A DNA stretch of 64,000 nucleotides from Roseovarius sp. ZX-A-9 (GCF_028369135.1 NZ_JAPWHW010000003.1:124001-188000), one strand, 5' to 3'. Counted from the stretch's first letter, positions 1 to 9,540 are shown. Made by a program: numbers and translations. The notes: generated by a model from the sequence alone, not told the origin.

Positions 1-290
1 TTCAGCCAGACCCGCAGCAGGATACCGCCCATGGAATGGGTGACAAAATGGATCGGCGCATCGCCACATGCGGCGACCGCACTGGGCAAAGCCCGTTCCG
101 CCAGCACGGCAATACGGGCCTTGGTTGACGGGTATGTAGGGCTGACCACGCGGTACCCTTCGATCTCCAGCGTCTCTTGCAGCACCAGAAAGGATGCGTC
201 GGTACGCGCCAGACCGTGCAACAGGATGGCACAATCTGCCAGAACCGGCGCAGGCCAAAGCAGCGCAAAGAGAAAGCCGAGCGTTTTCAT
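1..290 (-). CDS. Alpha/beta hydrolase (lipase/esterase-like), 3' end outside window
   Basis: The first 96 residues of a protein reading leftwards off the window. A short hydrophobic N-terminus ending near ADC (residues 18-20) looks like a signal peptide, so the enzyme is probably periplasmic or secreted. LLHGLART (23-30) is the oxyanion-loop HG motif and THSMGG (84-89) is the nucleophile elbow with Ser86, the pattern of class-2 lipases and related esterases. The Asp and His of the triad lie outside the window. The ATG at 290 is 57 bp from the divergent Nudix start. The substrate cannot be told from this fragment. Confidence 0.75.
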   Translation of the reverse strand, partial: MKTLGFLFALLWPAPVLADCAILLHGLARTDASFLVLQETLEIEGYRVVSPTYPSTKARIAVLAERALPSAVAACGDAPIHFVTHSMGGILLRVWL

Positions 291-347
291 ACTCCCTGAG
301 ATATGCGCAAATGCCCCCGGCTGAAAGTGCCATGAGAAAGGATCGTC

Positions 348-785
348 ATGTCCATCCGCCTTGCTGTCCGCGCGGTCATTGTTCACGATGCCCGCCTTCT
401 GCTGGTCAATGCCTATCCCGGCGGGCAAAGCGACCTGTGGTGCGCACCCGGCGGCGGGGTCGAAGCGCATGCGTCACTGCCGCAGAACCTGATGCGCGAG
501 GTGCATGAGGAAACCGGCCTGCGCATCGACGTGGGTGCGCCCTGCCTAGTGAACGAGTTTCACGATCCCGAGCGTGGGTTTCACCAGGTTGATCTGTTCT
601 TTCGCTGCCGTATCGTCGCAGGGCAAATCTGCGCGGACTGGACCGATTCCGAAGGCGTGGTGAGCGAACGCCGCTGGTTCAGCGCGGCGGAACTGCAGAC
701 CATCCGGCTGAAGCCCGACAACCTGGCGCAGATCGCGTTTTCCGATGCCGTCGCCTATGACGCGCTGGAACGAATCGTCTCTTAG
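348..785 (+). CDS. Nudix hydrolase
   Basis: 145 residues, the usual size of a single-domain Nudix pyrophosphohydrolase that cleaves nucleoside diphosphates linked to another moiety. The Nudix box runs through GGGVEAHA to REVHEETGL (about residues 34-57). The metal-binding REVHEE core is intact, but the earlier Glu of the G-x5-E-x7-REUxEExGU consensus is Ala here. The start is ATG with AAAGGA upstream. It is divergent from the esterase and convergent with the EamA transporter, with a GC hairpin between. The substrate is unknown. Confidence 0.85.
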   Translation: MSIRLAVRAVIVHDARLLLVNAYPGGQSDLWCAPGGGVEAHASLPQNLMREVHEETGLRIDVGAPCLVNEFHDPERGFHQVDLFFRCRIVAGQICADWTDSEGVVSERRWFSAAELQTIRLKPDNLAQIAFSDAVAYDALERIVS

Positions 786-803
786 GCCGGGCTTCAACCC
801 GGC
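786..803. terminator. GC hairpin between convergent genes
   Basis: GCCGGG-cttcaa-CCCGGC inverted repeat one base after the Nudix stop and 5 bp from the convergent transporter stop. There is no T-tract, so it is a stem rather than a classical terminator. It resembles the hairpin at 7896-7915. Confidence 0.4.
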
Positions 804-808
804 GTGGA

Positions 809-1657
809 TTACCCCCGCCTGCCCGTCACCGAAATCGCCACCCCGCCCAGAACCAGCACGCTCGCGACGATAAACTGCCCGGTCAGCGCCTCGCCCAGCA
901 ATGCCGCCCCGCCCGCCATCGCGATCACCGGCACGGTCAGTTGCGCCACCGCTGCGACGGAAGAGGCAAGTTGCGGCAGCACCGCGTACCAAAGCGCATA
1001 GCACAGCCCCGATGTGACGGCGCCACTCAGCACCGCAAGCGCTACGCCCCAGCCGGTCATTGTCGCGACATCCACCACACCGGGCAGCGCCAGCCCGATG
1101 GCCAGGCCCACCGGAGCGGCCAGCACGAAATTCGCCGCCGTGCCCATCAGCGCGTCGCGGCTCTGGCGCCCGGCCAGCGAATAGAGACCCCAGCCGACAC
1201 CGGCCAGCGTCATCAGGAACGCGTGCCACAGGCTGATCTCTACCCCACTGCGGGGCCAGAGCAGCCAGACCAGCCCGGCAAAGGCCAGCGCCGCCCCGAC
1301 CCAGCGCCGTGGCGGCGTCGCCTCGCCGCCCACCAGCCCGCCTGCAAACATGGTGATCTGAACCACGCCGAACAGGATGAGCGCGCCAAGCCCCGCATCA
1401 AGATCGGTATAGGCCGCCGAGAATCCGTAGAGATAGACCAGCAAGGATGCCACGCCCAGAACACGGCCAGCGCCGCCGAACCGCAGCCGCCCGCGCACGG
1501 CCAGAACCAGTAACGCCAGTGCTGCGGCCCCCGCCAGAAGGCGGATCAGACCAAAGCCCGCCGCGTCGATATACCCGCCCGCCAGCGCCGCGCGGGTCAG
1601 CACCGAATTGGCGGCAAAGGCAACCATCGTCAGCGTGGTCAGAAGGAAGAGCCGCAT
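809..1657 (-). CDS. EamA/DMT-family permease
   Basis: 282 residues made almost wholly of hydrophobic helices, about ten, in the two-fold EamA arrangement of drug/metabolite transporters. It starts with MRLFLLTTLTMVAFAANSVL; an N-terminal helix with an AANSVLTR-type motif is common in this family. An inner-membrane exporter or permease of unknown substrate is expected. Its ATG shares one base with the stop of the upstream GNAT gene (TGATG), so the two are probably translationally coupled. Confidence 0.85.
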   Translation of the reverse strand: MRLFLLTTLTMVAFAANSVLTRAALAGGYIDAAGFGLIRLLAGAAALALLVLAVRGRLRFGGAGRVLGVASLLVYLYGFSAAYTDLDAGLGALILFGVVQITMFAGGLVGGEATPPRRWVGAALAFAGLVWLLWPRSGVEISLWHAFLMTLAGVGWGLYSLAGRQSRDALMGTAANFVLAAPVGLAIGLALPGVVDVATMTGWGVALAVLSGAVTSGLCYALWYAVLPQLASSVAAVAQLTVPVIAMAGGAALLGEALTGQFIVASVLVLGGVAISVTGRRG

Positions 1658-2145
1658 CAGAGCCGCTCAAACGCCGCTGGGTAGATCAGCGTCGCGTCCG
1701 GCGCATCCGTACCAGCGCCAGCCAGCAACGTGTGTTCAACCGGGTAAGGAGAGGTGAGCCGCGCCGCTCGCGCCGCGCTGAAACCGGCACGCTCATAGAA
1801 CGGCACCTGCCCCAGCACCACAACGCGCGTGCCACTCAGCCGCGCCCATTCGGTAAGCATCCCGATCATCCGCCGCCCGTGCCCGCGCCGCTGCCAGTCG
1901 GGATGGATCGCCACCGGCGCGAGGCACAACCAGCCCTTGGGCGCGCGCATCTGCGACAATGCGTAGTAACCCACCACCTCACCTTGGTAGGGCAGCACCA
2001 CCTCGCCCGCCATCACCCCCGATTTGCGCAGCGCCGCGACCAGCCGCGCCTCGGCATCGCCCGCGAAGGCCAGCCCGAGCAGGTCCGCCACCGCCGCTTC
2101 CTCGCCGCGCCGCATCTCACGGCTGAATTCAGGGGACTGCAACAT
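1657..2145 (-). CDS. GNAT family N-acetyltransferase
   Basis: 162 residues from the ATG at 2145, preceded by a CGAGG-like ribosome site; upstream in-frame codons encode implausible low-quality sequence. The GNAT core is clear: VAIHPDWQRRGHGRRMI is the acetyl-CoA-binding motif A (R/Q-x-x-G-x-G/A), followed by VVVLGQVPFYERAGF, the usual motif B 'FYxRxGF'. Proteins of this shape are often annotated as predicted N-acetyltransferase YhbS. Cytosolic; the acceptor is unknown. First gene of a two-gene unit with the EamA permease, so it may modify what the permease exports. Confidence 0.85.
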   Translation of the reverse strand: MLQSPEFSREMRRGEEAAVADLLGLAFAGDAEARLVAALRKSGVMAGEVVLPYQGEVVGYYALSQMRAPKGWLCLAPVAIHPDWQRRGHGRRMIGMLTEWARLSGTRVVVLGQVPFYERAGFSAARAARLTSPYPVEHTLLAGAGTDAPDATLIYPAAFERL

Positions 2146-2207
2146 GCTGACAAGCCTCGGGACAAGATATGCCCTTGGCCTAGCACGCAGGCGTATTCTT
2201 AGAAAGC

Positions 2208-2253
2208 AGCTGTGCCTTCTCTGGCAGGTAAGCTGTGCCTTCTCTGGCAGGTA
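2208..2253. repeat. 23-bp perfect tandem duplication
   Basis: AGCTGTGCCTTCTCTGGCAG followed by GTA occurs twice back to back (2208-2230 and 2231-2253). It lies 63 bp upstream of the GNAT gene start and 50 bp beyond the groEL terminator, so it may sit in the promoter or leader of the GNAT/EamA unit. Confidence 0.9.
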
Positions 2254-2303
2254 ATATCTCCGCGAGAGGCATGTAAACCCTTCAGGAACGGCCCAATGAA
2301 CAC

Positions 2304-2332
2304 GGAAAAGGGGCCGCCCGTAGGCGACCCCT
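2304..2332 (-). terminator. Intrinsic terminator of groESL
   Basis: On the minus strand AGGGGTCGCC-tacg-GGCGGCCCCT folds into a 10-bp stem with one G-U pair, followed by TTTTCC. It lies about 92 bp after the groEL stop and is the only stem here with a T-tract. Confidence 0.8.
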
Positions 2333-2360
2333 GTAGTCTTGGCTAGTGCGTGGCTTTCGA

Positions 2361-2416
2361 TATTCGGCATTGCTGCCGAATACCTATCGCTCCGTCGAAT
2401 TCGCTATAGCGAATTC
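2361..2416. repeat. Two inverted repeats in the groEL 3' region
   Basis: TATTCGGCA-ttgc-TGCCGAATA (2361-2382) and the 20-bp perfect palindrome GAATTCGCTATAGCGAATTC (2397-2416) lie between the groEL stop and its terminator. In the groESL mRNA both would form stable stems, possibly protecting the 3' end. They could equally be remains of a small repeated element. Confidence 0.75.
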
Positions 2417-2423
2417 AACGTGC

Positions 2424-4127
<1,704 letters not shown>

Positions 4128-4139
4128 TCAGGCGTGGCC

Positions 4140-4427
4140 TCAGGCCATCTTGCCCAGAATGTCGCTCTCTTTCATGATCAGCAGCTCTTCACCGTCGATG
4201 GTGATCTCGGTGCCCGACCATTTGCCGAACAGAACACGATCACCGGCCTTCACGGCCATTTCGATCAGTTCGCCGCTATCCTTGCGGGCGCCCTCGCCGC
4301 ATGCGACGATCTCGCCTTCGCTCGGCTTTTCCTTGGCGCTATCGGGGATGATCAGCCCGCCTTTGGTTTTTTCTTCGCTTTCAACGCGGCGGACAAGCAC
4401 GCGGTCATGTAGCGGTTTAAATGCCAT
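4140..4427 (-). CDS. groES: Co-chaperonin GroES (10 kDa)
   Basis: 95 residues starting [20 protein letters not shown]. The ATG at 4427 is preceded by AAGGAGCC, which decides it over the in-frame ATG at 4460. The mobile loop ([10 protein letters not shown]) that contacts GroEL and the C-terminal ESDILGKM are both present. Caps the GroEL chamber. First gene of the groESL operon, with a perfect CIRCE operator upstream. Confidence 0.99.
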   Translation of the reverse strand: MAFKPLHDRVLVRRVESEEKTKGGLIIPDSAKEKPSEGEIVACGEGARKDSGELIEMAVKAGDRVLFGKWSGTEITIDGEELLIMKESDILGKMA

Positions 4428-4479
4428 CTCTGAGGCTCCTTGGCTCAAAGTTACTTTCAATTGGCCCTCCGTGGGGCCG

Positions 4480-4506
4480 TTAGCACTCGACCTTGGTGAG
4501 TGCTAA
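4480..4506 (-). promoter_or_regulatory. CIRCE element (HrcA operator) of groESL
   Basis: TTAGCACTC-N9-GAGTGCTAA is a perfect match to the CIRCE inverted repeat bound by the heat-shock repressor HrcA. It sits 53 bp upstream of the groES ATG. A TTGACT hexamer at 4542-4537 and a weak TAGCTA at 4519-4514 with a 17-bp spacer would place the transcription start at or just before the operator, the usual CIRCE arrangement. hrcA itself is not in the window. Confidence 0.95.
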
Positions 4507-4605
4507 CGAAGCTTAGCTAAGGACCGCGCCGAGCCAAGTCAACGACTCGTTGTCAAAAAAAACGCGCTGCCTGCCCGCAGGGCCTCGGCACGGCTTCCCG
4601 TTTCG

Positions 4606-4630
4606 TTAACCTTTCGTTAACCTTTGTTAA
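4606..4630 (+). promoter_or_regulatory. CtrA-like binding site, three TTAA half-sites
   Basis: Three GTTAAC blocks in a row. The first two form TTAA-N7-TTAA, the consensus of the alphaproteobacterial cell-cycle/motility regulator CtrA; the third follows after six bases. They end 36 bp before the ATG at 4667, so CtrA control of that hypothetical gene is a reasonable inference. Confidence 0.5.
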
Positions 4631-4666
4631 CAAAAGCGCCCGCCCCGCGAGCGTTTGGAGGTTGCG

Positions 4667-5056
4667 ATGAACGAATTGGCCCTTGCGGCGATCTATTGCC
4701 TGATGATTGCCGGCGGGCAGACCGAGACGCCGCACGGCTATTCGGCCGGTTACGACTTGCACATGATCCGCGTCGATTGCGAAACACCGACAGAGGTGAT
4801 CGAGGTCGGGCTGGATTCGCGCAGCTCTCTGGACAGTATTCAACAGGCTCTTTTCGCGGCACATCTGACGGGCAAGACGCCGGTTGTGCTGATGATTGAT
4901 CGCGACGGGCGCGTGGGGCCATACGAAACCCGCATCGCCGCCGCCGCAAAGATGGCCGGAGTCGAGTATCGCCGCACAACGCGCGATTTCCTTATCCGCT
5001 GGCAGATGACCAGCTGGCTGCGCCACTTTCGGGCGATTCCGAACACCGCGTCCTGA
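4667..5056 (+). CDS. Hypothetical protein, possibly exported
   Basis: 129 residues, family not recognised. The ATG at 4667 has GGAGG eight bases upstream. The N-terminal MNELALAAIYCLMIAGGQTE is hydrophobic and could be a signal or membrane segment. The rest is mixed alpha/beta with VVLMIDRDGRVGPYETRIAAA, and the C-terminus is rich in Arg and Trp. Coding character (G/C at third positions, sensible composition) favours this strand over the overlapping open frames opposite. It stands alone between groES and the TraB/GumN gene, and the CtrA-like sites upstream are the only functional hint. Confidence 0.65.
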   Translation: MNELALAAIYCLMIAGGQTETPHGYSAGYDLHMIRVDCETPTEVIEVGLDSRSSLDSIQQALFAAHLTGKTPVVLMIDRDGRVGPYETRIAAAAKMAGVEYRRTTRDFLIRWQMTSWLRHFRAIPNTAS

Positions 5057-5136
5057 CGGAACGCGCTTGATCCCTCGCGCAGGCTGTTTACATCCTGATT
5101 GAACATCACTGAACACCAACTGCGGGGCCAAATGTC

Positions 5137-6126
5137 GTGAAACTCTTTAAATATCTGCTGCCCTGCCTGTTACTGCTGCCCGGTGTCGCTGCCGCGCGCT
5201 GCAACGGCACCGATCTGATCGACGCCATGACCGCCCCCGAACGGGCCGCGCTGCAAGACGCCGCCGCCGACATACCCTTCCCGGAGGGGCTGCTCTGGCA
5301 GGCCGAGCGCGGCGACACCCGCATCACCCTGTTTGGCACCTACCATTTCGAACATGCCCAGACGCAGGCGCATCTGGCGGCGCTTGAGCCGTTGATAGAA
5401 GCCGCCGATGCGGTTTACCTGGAGATGTCGAAAGCCGATGAGAAACGGCTGCAGCGGCAACTGGCCACGGACCCGTCGATGATGTTCATCACCGAAGGCC
5501 CCACCCTGCCCGACCTGCTGGGCGAAAAGGACTGGGCAGCCCTGGCGGATGAATTGTCGAAGCGTGGGTTCCCGTCCTTCATGGCAGCCAAGTTCAAGCC
5601 GATCTGGGCCTCCATGATGCTGGGCATCGGTCCGTGCGAGGCCCGCTCAGGAGCGATGGAAGCACCAGGGATCGACACGCTGATCGGCGATCACGCGACG
5701 CAGGCCGGTCATGAAACCCGGTCGCTGGAGGATGCCGGAACAACCCTGACGCTGCTGGACGATTTTCCGCAGGAAGAACAACTTGAGGCGATCCGCCTCT
5801 TCCTGGATTGGGACAGCGATCCTGACGATGTCGCCTACACCTTGCGCCAACGCTATCTGGCACAAGAGACGGCGCTGATCTGGGAATATTCGCGCCTGAT
5901 CTCGCTGCAGGGTGGCGGCCCCGAGGCTGCGGCCAGTTTCGAACAGTTCGAGCAGGTGCTGCTGATCGACCGCAATATTGCATGGGCCGACCTGTTGGCC
6001 AGCGACGCGGTGCAGGGCAACGTTCTGGTCGCGGCAGGCGCCGCACATCTGCCCGGCACATCCGGCGTGCTGAACCTGCTGGCGCAGCGCGGATTTGCAA
6101 TCACCCGGCTACCGTTTCAGCCCTGA
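5137..6126 (+). CDS. TraB/GumN family protein
   Basis: 329 residues with a GTG start and an N-terminal signal sequence (hydrophobic residues 3-19, then AARC). TLFGTYH (64-70) is the GTxH motif conserved in the TraB/GumN (TIKI-like) family, and AVYLEMS follows as the second family motif with a Glu. The eukaryotic relatives are metalloproteases; bacterial members are uncharacterised, so a periplasmic metal-dependent hydrolase is only an inference. Stands alone on its strand and is convergent with the DUF2161 gene. Confidence 0.85.
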   Translation: MKLFKYLLPCLLLLPGVAAARCNGTDLIDAMTAPERAALQDAAADIPFPEGLLWQAERGDTRITLFGTYHFEHAQTQAHLAALEPLIEAADAVYLEMSKADEKRLQRQLATDPSMMFITEGPTLPDLLGEKDWAALADELSKRGFPSFMAAKFKPIWASMMLGIGPCEARSGAMEAPGIDTLIGDHATQAGHETRSLEDAGTTLTLLDDFPQEEQLEAIRLFLDWDSDPDDVAYTLRQRYLAQETALIWEYSRLISLQGGGPEAAASFEQFEQVLLIDRNIAWADLLASDAVQGNVLVAAGAAHLPGTSGVLNLLAQRGFAITRLPFQP

Positions 6127-6153
6127 CGTCAGGCGGGTTGCCTGAAGCGCAGG

Positions 6154-6172
6154 CTGGGGGCCTTGCCCCCAG
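6154..6172. terminator. Hairpin in a Rhodobacterales-type intergenic element
   Basis: CTGGGGG-ccttg-CCCCCAG stem between the convergent TraB/GumN and DUF2161 genes, followed by ACCCCCAGAGTATTTCTTGC and AAAATGAAG. From memory, very similar GC-stem plus GAGTATTT sequences recur between genes in Rhodobacterales. Only one copy is seen here. It probably acts as a shared 3' stem. Confidence 0.45.
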
Positions 6173-6204
6173 ACCCCCAGAGTATTTCTTGCAAAATGAA
6201 GTGC

Positions 6205-6870
6205 TCAGGGATCCTCATCGGATTTCAACGCCAATGTCCCGGCATCGCTGAGCGCATAGAGCCCACGCGCGGCACGGCAGAACCAGCCATGATGGTTGTC
6301 CGCCATGATACGCGTGGCGCGCGCGACGCCCGTCGCCTTGGCCACATCGGCCCCCTTGGCGATGCCGACCTCCGCCAGATGCGCCGCACATCGCCGCGCG
6401 TCCTGCCGGTAGGCGGTCATCACCTGCCCATTGGTGCCCCCGTGAGTCGGATCGCCGTCGCGGGCGTCGAATTCTTTCAGCAGGGCCTTGCGGCGAAGGC
6501 TGGATTTGCGCGGCTGGAACGGGACCGGTTCGCAGTGGACCTGCACATACCCGTCCTTCAGCCGCACCGAGATCACGCCGATCCCCAACCGCTTGCACAG
6601 GCCGATATTTCCCTTGAACGCCCGCCACCCTGCCTTGCCTGACCAGCGCGGCACCGCGACATAGACCGTATCCGTGATCGCCTGACGGGCCACCGCCTGC
6701 TGCAACAGAACCAGCGAAAACCCGGTCTTCAACTCGACGATCAGGGGTGGGTCGTCCCCGCGCCGCGCCAGCACATCCGCCGCCCCCACTTCACCTTTCA
6801 CGGTATAGCCCTGCGCTTCGAGAAAGGCTTTGACCGGGGGGTAGAGATCAGTTTCGACGGGTTTGGGCAT
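6205..6870 (-). CDS. DUF2161 family protein (putative PD-(D/E)XK phosphodiesterase)
   Basis: 221 residues from the ATG at 6870 (MPKPVETDLYPPVKAFLEAQ); an in-frame TTG at 6906 is a less likely start, and neither has a strong ribosome site. The segment GAADVLARRGDDPPLIVELK has the D...ExK layout of the PD-(D/E)XK nuclease fold (Asp, then ELK), as described for DUF2161. Two basic stretches and a C-terminal region with ATGVARATRIM (possibly helix-turn-helix-like) follow. Its biological role is unknown. It is divergent from the pyrophosphatase gene, with starts about 100 bp apart. Confidence 0.75.
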   Translation of the reverse strand: MPKPVETDLYPPVKAFLEAQGYTVKGEVGAADVLARRGDDPPLIVELKTGFSLVLLQQAVARQAITDTVYVAVPRWSGKAGWRAFKGNIGLCKRLGIGVISVRLKDGYVQVHCEPVPFQPRKSSLRRKALLKEFDARDGDPTHGGTNGQVMTAYRQDARRCAAHLAEVGIAKGADVAKATGVARATRIMADNHHGWFCRAARGLYALSDAGTLALKSDEDP

Positions 6871-6967
6871 ATCGCGCAACTTGGCCGCACTCTGGGCGCG
6901 TGACAAGCCCGGAAGCCGCTTTTATAAGGCGCGCAAACCAGACATTTCCTTCAAAGGACACCTCTAT

Positions 6968-7888
6968 ATGAAAACGCTCGTTTTTGGCCACAAATCCCCC
7001 GACACCGACAGCACCGGGTCGCCGATCCTGTGGGCGTGGTACCTCAACGAGGTCAAGGGCGGCAACGCCGAGGCGGTTCTGCTGGGCGAGCCGAACACCG
7101 AGGCGGCCTTCCTGCTGACGCATTGGAACCTGCCCAAACCGCGGATCATCGCGGACGTGGAGCCCGGCCAGCCCTGTGTCGTGGTGGACACCAACAACCC
7201 CGCAGAACTGCCCGCAGCGATCAACGATGCCAATGTGCAGGCGGTCATCGACCATCACCGGCTCGTTGGCGGGTTGGAGACAAAGGGCCCGATCGACATG
7301 ACGATCCGTCCGCTGGCCTGCACCGCGACGATCATGATCGACCTGATGGGTGACGACGCCGCAAAGATGCCCGACTGGGCCAAGGGCGCCGCGCTGACCT
7401 GTATCCTGAGCGACACACTGGAATTCCGCAGCCCGACAACCACCGACCATGATCGTGCCGTAGCCGAGCAATTGGCTGCGGATCTGGGTATCAACATTGG
7501 CGATTACGCGGCACAGATGTTCGCCGCGAAATCCGACGTGTCGGCGTTTTCCGACGCCGAATTGCTGCGCATGGACAGCAAGGAATTCGACCTGAACGGC
7601 ACCAAGTTCCGCGTCTCGGTCCTTGAGACGACGGCACCTGCCATCGTGCTGGACCGCAAGGCCAGCCTGATGGACACAATGACATCGGTCGCTGCCGAAG
7701 ATGGCGTGGATCAGGTCCTGCTCTTCGTTGTCGATATCCTCAACGAAGAGGCAACACTGCTGATCCCCAACGACATGGTCAAATCGGTGGCGGAAAACTC
7801 CTTTGGAGTCACTGTCGCGGGTGACACGGTGGTGCTGCCCGGCATCATGAGCCGCAAGAAGCAGATCATCCCCAACCTCAAGCTTTGA
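6968..7888 (+). CDS. ppaC: Manganese-dependent inorganic pyrophosphatase (family II)
   Basis: 306 residues, typical of family II PPases, which hydrolyse PPi to phosphate in the cytosol. Metal-binding DHH-superfamily motifs are all visible: FGHKSPDTDS (6-15), VVDTNN, IDHHR, and the C-terminal SRKKQIIP substrate loop of the DHHA2 domain. The ATG at 6968 follows AAGGAC; longer upstream in-frame codons overlap the divergent gene and are not needed. Alphaproteobacteria more often carry family I Ppa, so this enzyme may be the sole or an additional PPase. Confidence 0.96.
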   Translation: MKTLVFGHKSPDTDSTGSPILWAWYLNEVKGGNAEAVLLGEPNTEAAFLLTHWNLPKPRIIADVEPGQPCVVVDTNNPAELPAAINDANVQAVIDHHRLVGGLETKGPIDMTIRPLACTATIMIDLMGDDAAKMPDWAKGAALTCILSDTLEFRSPTTTDHDRAVAEQLAADLGINIGDYAAQMFAAKSDVSAFSDAELLRMDSKEFDLNGTKFRVSVLETTAPAIVLDRKASLMDTMTSVAAEDGVDQVLLFVVDILNEEATLLIPNDMVKSVAENSFGVTVAGDTVVLPGIMSRKKQIIPNLKL

Positions 7889-7895
7889 GCCCGCA

Positions 7896-7915
7896 GGCCG
7901 GGCTTCAGCCCGGCC
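7896..7915 (+). terminator. GC hairpin after ppaC
   Basis: GGCCGGGC-ttca-GCCCGGCC, a perfect 8-bp stem 8 bp past the ppaC stop. It lacks a T-tract. Its sequence nearly repeats the hairpin at 786-803. Confidence 0.5.
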
Positions 7916-8028
7916 CGCATCCATGATCGATTTCAGGTGCGGATTGCCCGCGTGCGGCAATCCGGACTGGCCAGCCCATGTGCTGCCTGCCATATCTGGC
8001 CGTGAAAACGCTAAAACAGGGGCACCCC

Positions 8029-8904
8029 ATGACGCAGATCATCCAATCTCTTGCCGACGTTTCAGACCGTTACGAGGCGCTTTTTGTCGATCTCTGGGGC
8101 TGTTTGCATAATGGCGTCACGGCCTATCCCGAGGCGGTCGCGGCGATGCAATCCTACCGCGCCAAAGGCGGCAAGGTGGTGTTGGTGACCAATTCGCCCA
8201 AGCCTCGCGCCGGTGTTGTGGCGCAGTTGGTGCAGTTCGGCGTGCCCGAAGACGCCTATGACGCGATCGCCACGTCAGGTGATTCCGCGCGCGCAGCAAT
8301 GTACCAGGGTGCGGTCGGCAGTTCGGTCTATTTCATGGGCGAATGGGAACGCGACGCGGGGTTCTTTGAGCCCATCCGCGTGGTCGACGACCCGGTGGAT
8401 ATCACCCGCGTGCCACTGGCCGAGGCGGAAGGTATCGTCTGTTGCGGGCCGTTCGATCCGATGGCGGATCCGTCGGTGAACCGCGCCGATTTCCTCTATG
8501 CCAAGCAGAAGGGTCTGAAACTGCTCTGCGCTAATCCCGATATCGTGGTGGATCGCGGCGACCGGCGCGAATGGTGCGCCGGTGCACTGGCGCGGCTCTA
8601 TACCGAGATGGGCGGCGAGAGCCTCTATTTCGGAAAGCCGCATCCGCCGATCTACGATCTGGCCCGCCGCCGTCTGACCGCACTGGGCAAGGATGTGGAC
8701 GATGCGGCGATTCTTGCCATCGGAGACGGAGCGCTGACGGATGTCCGTGGCGCGATGGGCGAGAATATCGATTCGCTCTTCATCTCGGGCGGGCTTGCCG
8801 CGCAAGAGACCAAATCCGACCCGCACCCCGACCCGGAGGCGCTAAATACCTATCTGGAAAAGGAAATGGCCAGCCCAACTTACACGATCGGGCAGTTGCG
8901 CTGA
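8029..8904 (+). CDS. HAD superfamily phosphatase (subfamily IIA, TIGR01459-like)
   Basis: 291 residues. FVDLWGCLHNG carries the nucleophile motif I (DxWGxL), VLVTNSPKPR motif II, and ILAIGDGALTDVRGA motif III/IV with the metal-binding Asp. This WGCLHNG variant is typical of the alphaproteobacterial TIGR01459 family, related to NagD/p-nitrophenyl phosphatases. The ATG at 8029 was chosen because upstream in-frame codons are non-coding in character. Cytosolic; substrate unknown. It follows ppaC on the same strand. Confidence 0.88.
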   Translation: MTQIIQSLADVSDRYEALFVDLWGCLHNGVTAYPEAVAAMQSYRAKGGKVVLVTNSPKPRAGVVAQLVQFGVPEDAYDAIATSGDSARAAMYQGAVGSSVYFMGEWERDAGFFEPIRVVDDPVDITRVPLAEAEGIVCCGPFDPMADPSVNRADFLYAKQKGLKLLCANPDIVVDRGDRREWCAGALARLYTEMGGESLYFGKPHPPIYDLARRRLTALGKDVDDAAILAIGDGALTDVRGAMGENIDSLFISGGLAAQETKSDPHPDPEALNTYLEKEMASPTYTIGQLR

Positions 8905-8915
8905 CAAATTAACCC

Positions 8916-8943
8916 TTGATTTTCTGCAACTGCGAAGTAATAA
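8916..8943 (+). promoter_or_regulatory. Possible sigma-70-type promoter of the MaoC gene
   Basis: TTGATT (8916-8921) and TAATAA (8938-8943) separated by 16 bp, about 63 bp upstream of the start at 9007, in an AT-richer stretch. Both hexamers are imperfect matches. Confidence 0.3.
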
Positions 8944-9006
8944 AGTTGCACGTTGTAGCGCGCATGCGCCCGATTATTTCTCAGCCAAGCCATGAGGAGG
9001 GCCCGG

Positions 9007-9450
9007 ATGTTGGACAATCTGCCCCGCGGAACCATCACCATTGAAGAGATCGAAATGGGTATGGTGCGCCATCTGCAAAAGGTGGTGACGGATGAGGATA
9101 TCGAGATGTTCGCGCAGATCTCGACCGACCGGAACCCGGTACATCTGGACGATGACTATGCGCAGGACACGATATTCGAGGGCCGCATTGCCCACGGCAT
9201 GCTGACAGCGGGCCTGATCTCTGCCGTGATTGGCGAACAGTTGCCCGGCCACGGCACCGTCTACATGGGCCAGAGCCTGAAATTCCTCGCCCCCGTGCGC
9301 CCCGGCGACATGGTCCGCGCTGAGGTCGAAGTGATCGCCATCGACACGACCAAGCGCCGCGTCCAGCTCGATTGTCGCTGCATGGTGAACGGTAAAAAGG
9401 TTCTGATCGGTGAGGCCACGGTTCTGGCGCCTTCCGGCAAGTTTGACTAA
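9007..9450 (+). CDS. MaoC family (R)-specific enoyl-CoA hydratase
   Basis: 147 residues, one hot-dog domain. The hydratase motif DRNPVHLDDDYA carries the catalytic Asp and His (D-x-N-P-x-H) of PhaJ-type enzymes, which hydrate trans-2-enoyl-CoA to (R)-3-hydroxyacyl-CoA. GRIAHGMLTAGLISAVI is the helix that usually follows. The ATG at 9007 has GAGGAG 9 bp upstream. An intrinsic terminator about 90 bp downstream makes it monocistronic. It could supply monomers for polyhydroxyalkanoate or act on other CoA esters. Confidence 0.88.
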   Translation: MLDNLPRGTITIEEIEMGMVRHLQKVVTDEDIEMFAQISTDRNPVHLDDDYAQDTIFEGRIAHGMLTAGLISAVIGEQLPGHGTVYMGQSLKFLAPVRPGDMVRAEVEVIAIDTTKRRVQLDCRCMVNGKKVLIGEATVLAPSGKFD

Positions 9451-9540
9451 CGCCTGTCGCGTTCAATCCGGGCCACGGATCGAACGCCTTACGCTCTCAG
9501 ATGAAAGTGCGGCGATCCTGATCCAATCGCCGTTTCGTGC

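Noticed and set aside
4553..5131. 192-codon minus frame opposite the hypothetical gene at 4667
   Set aside because: The + frame has a ribosome site and protein-like composition; the minus frame is Arg/His/Cys-rich shadow sequence.
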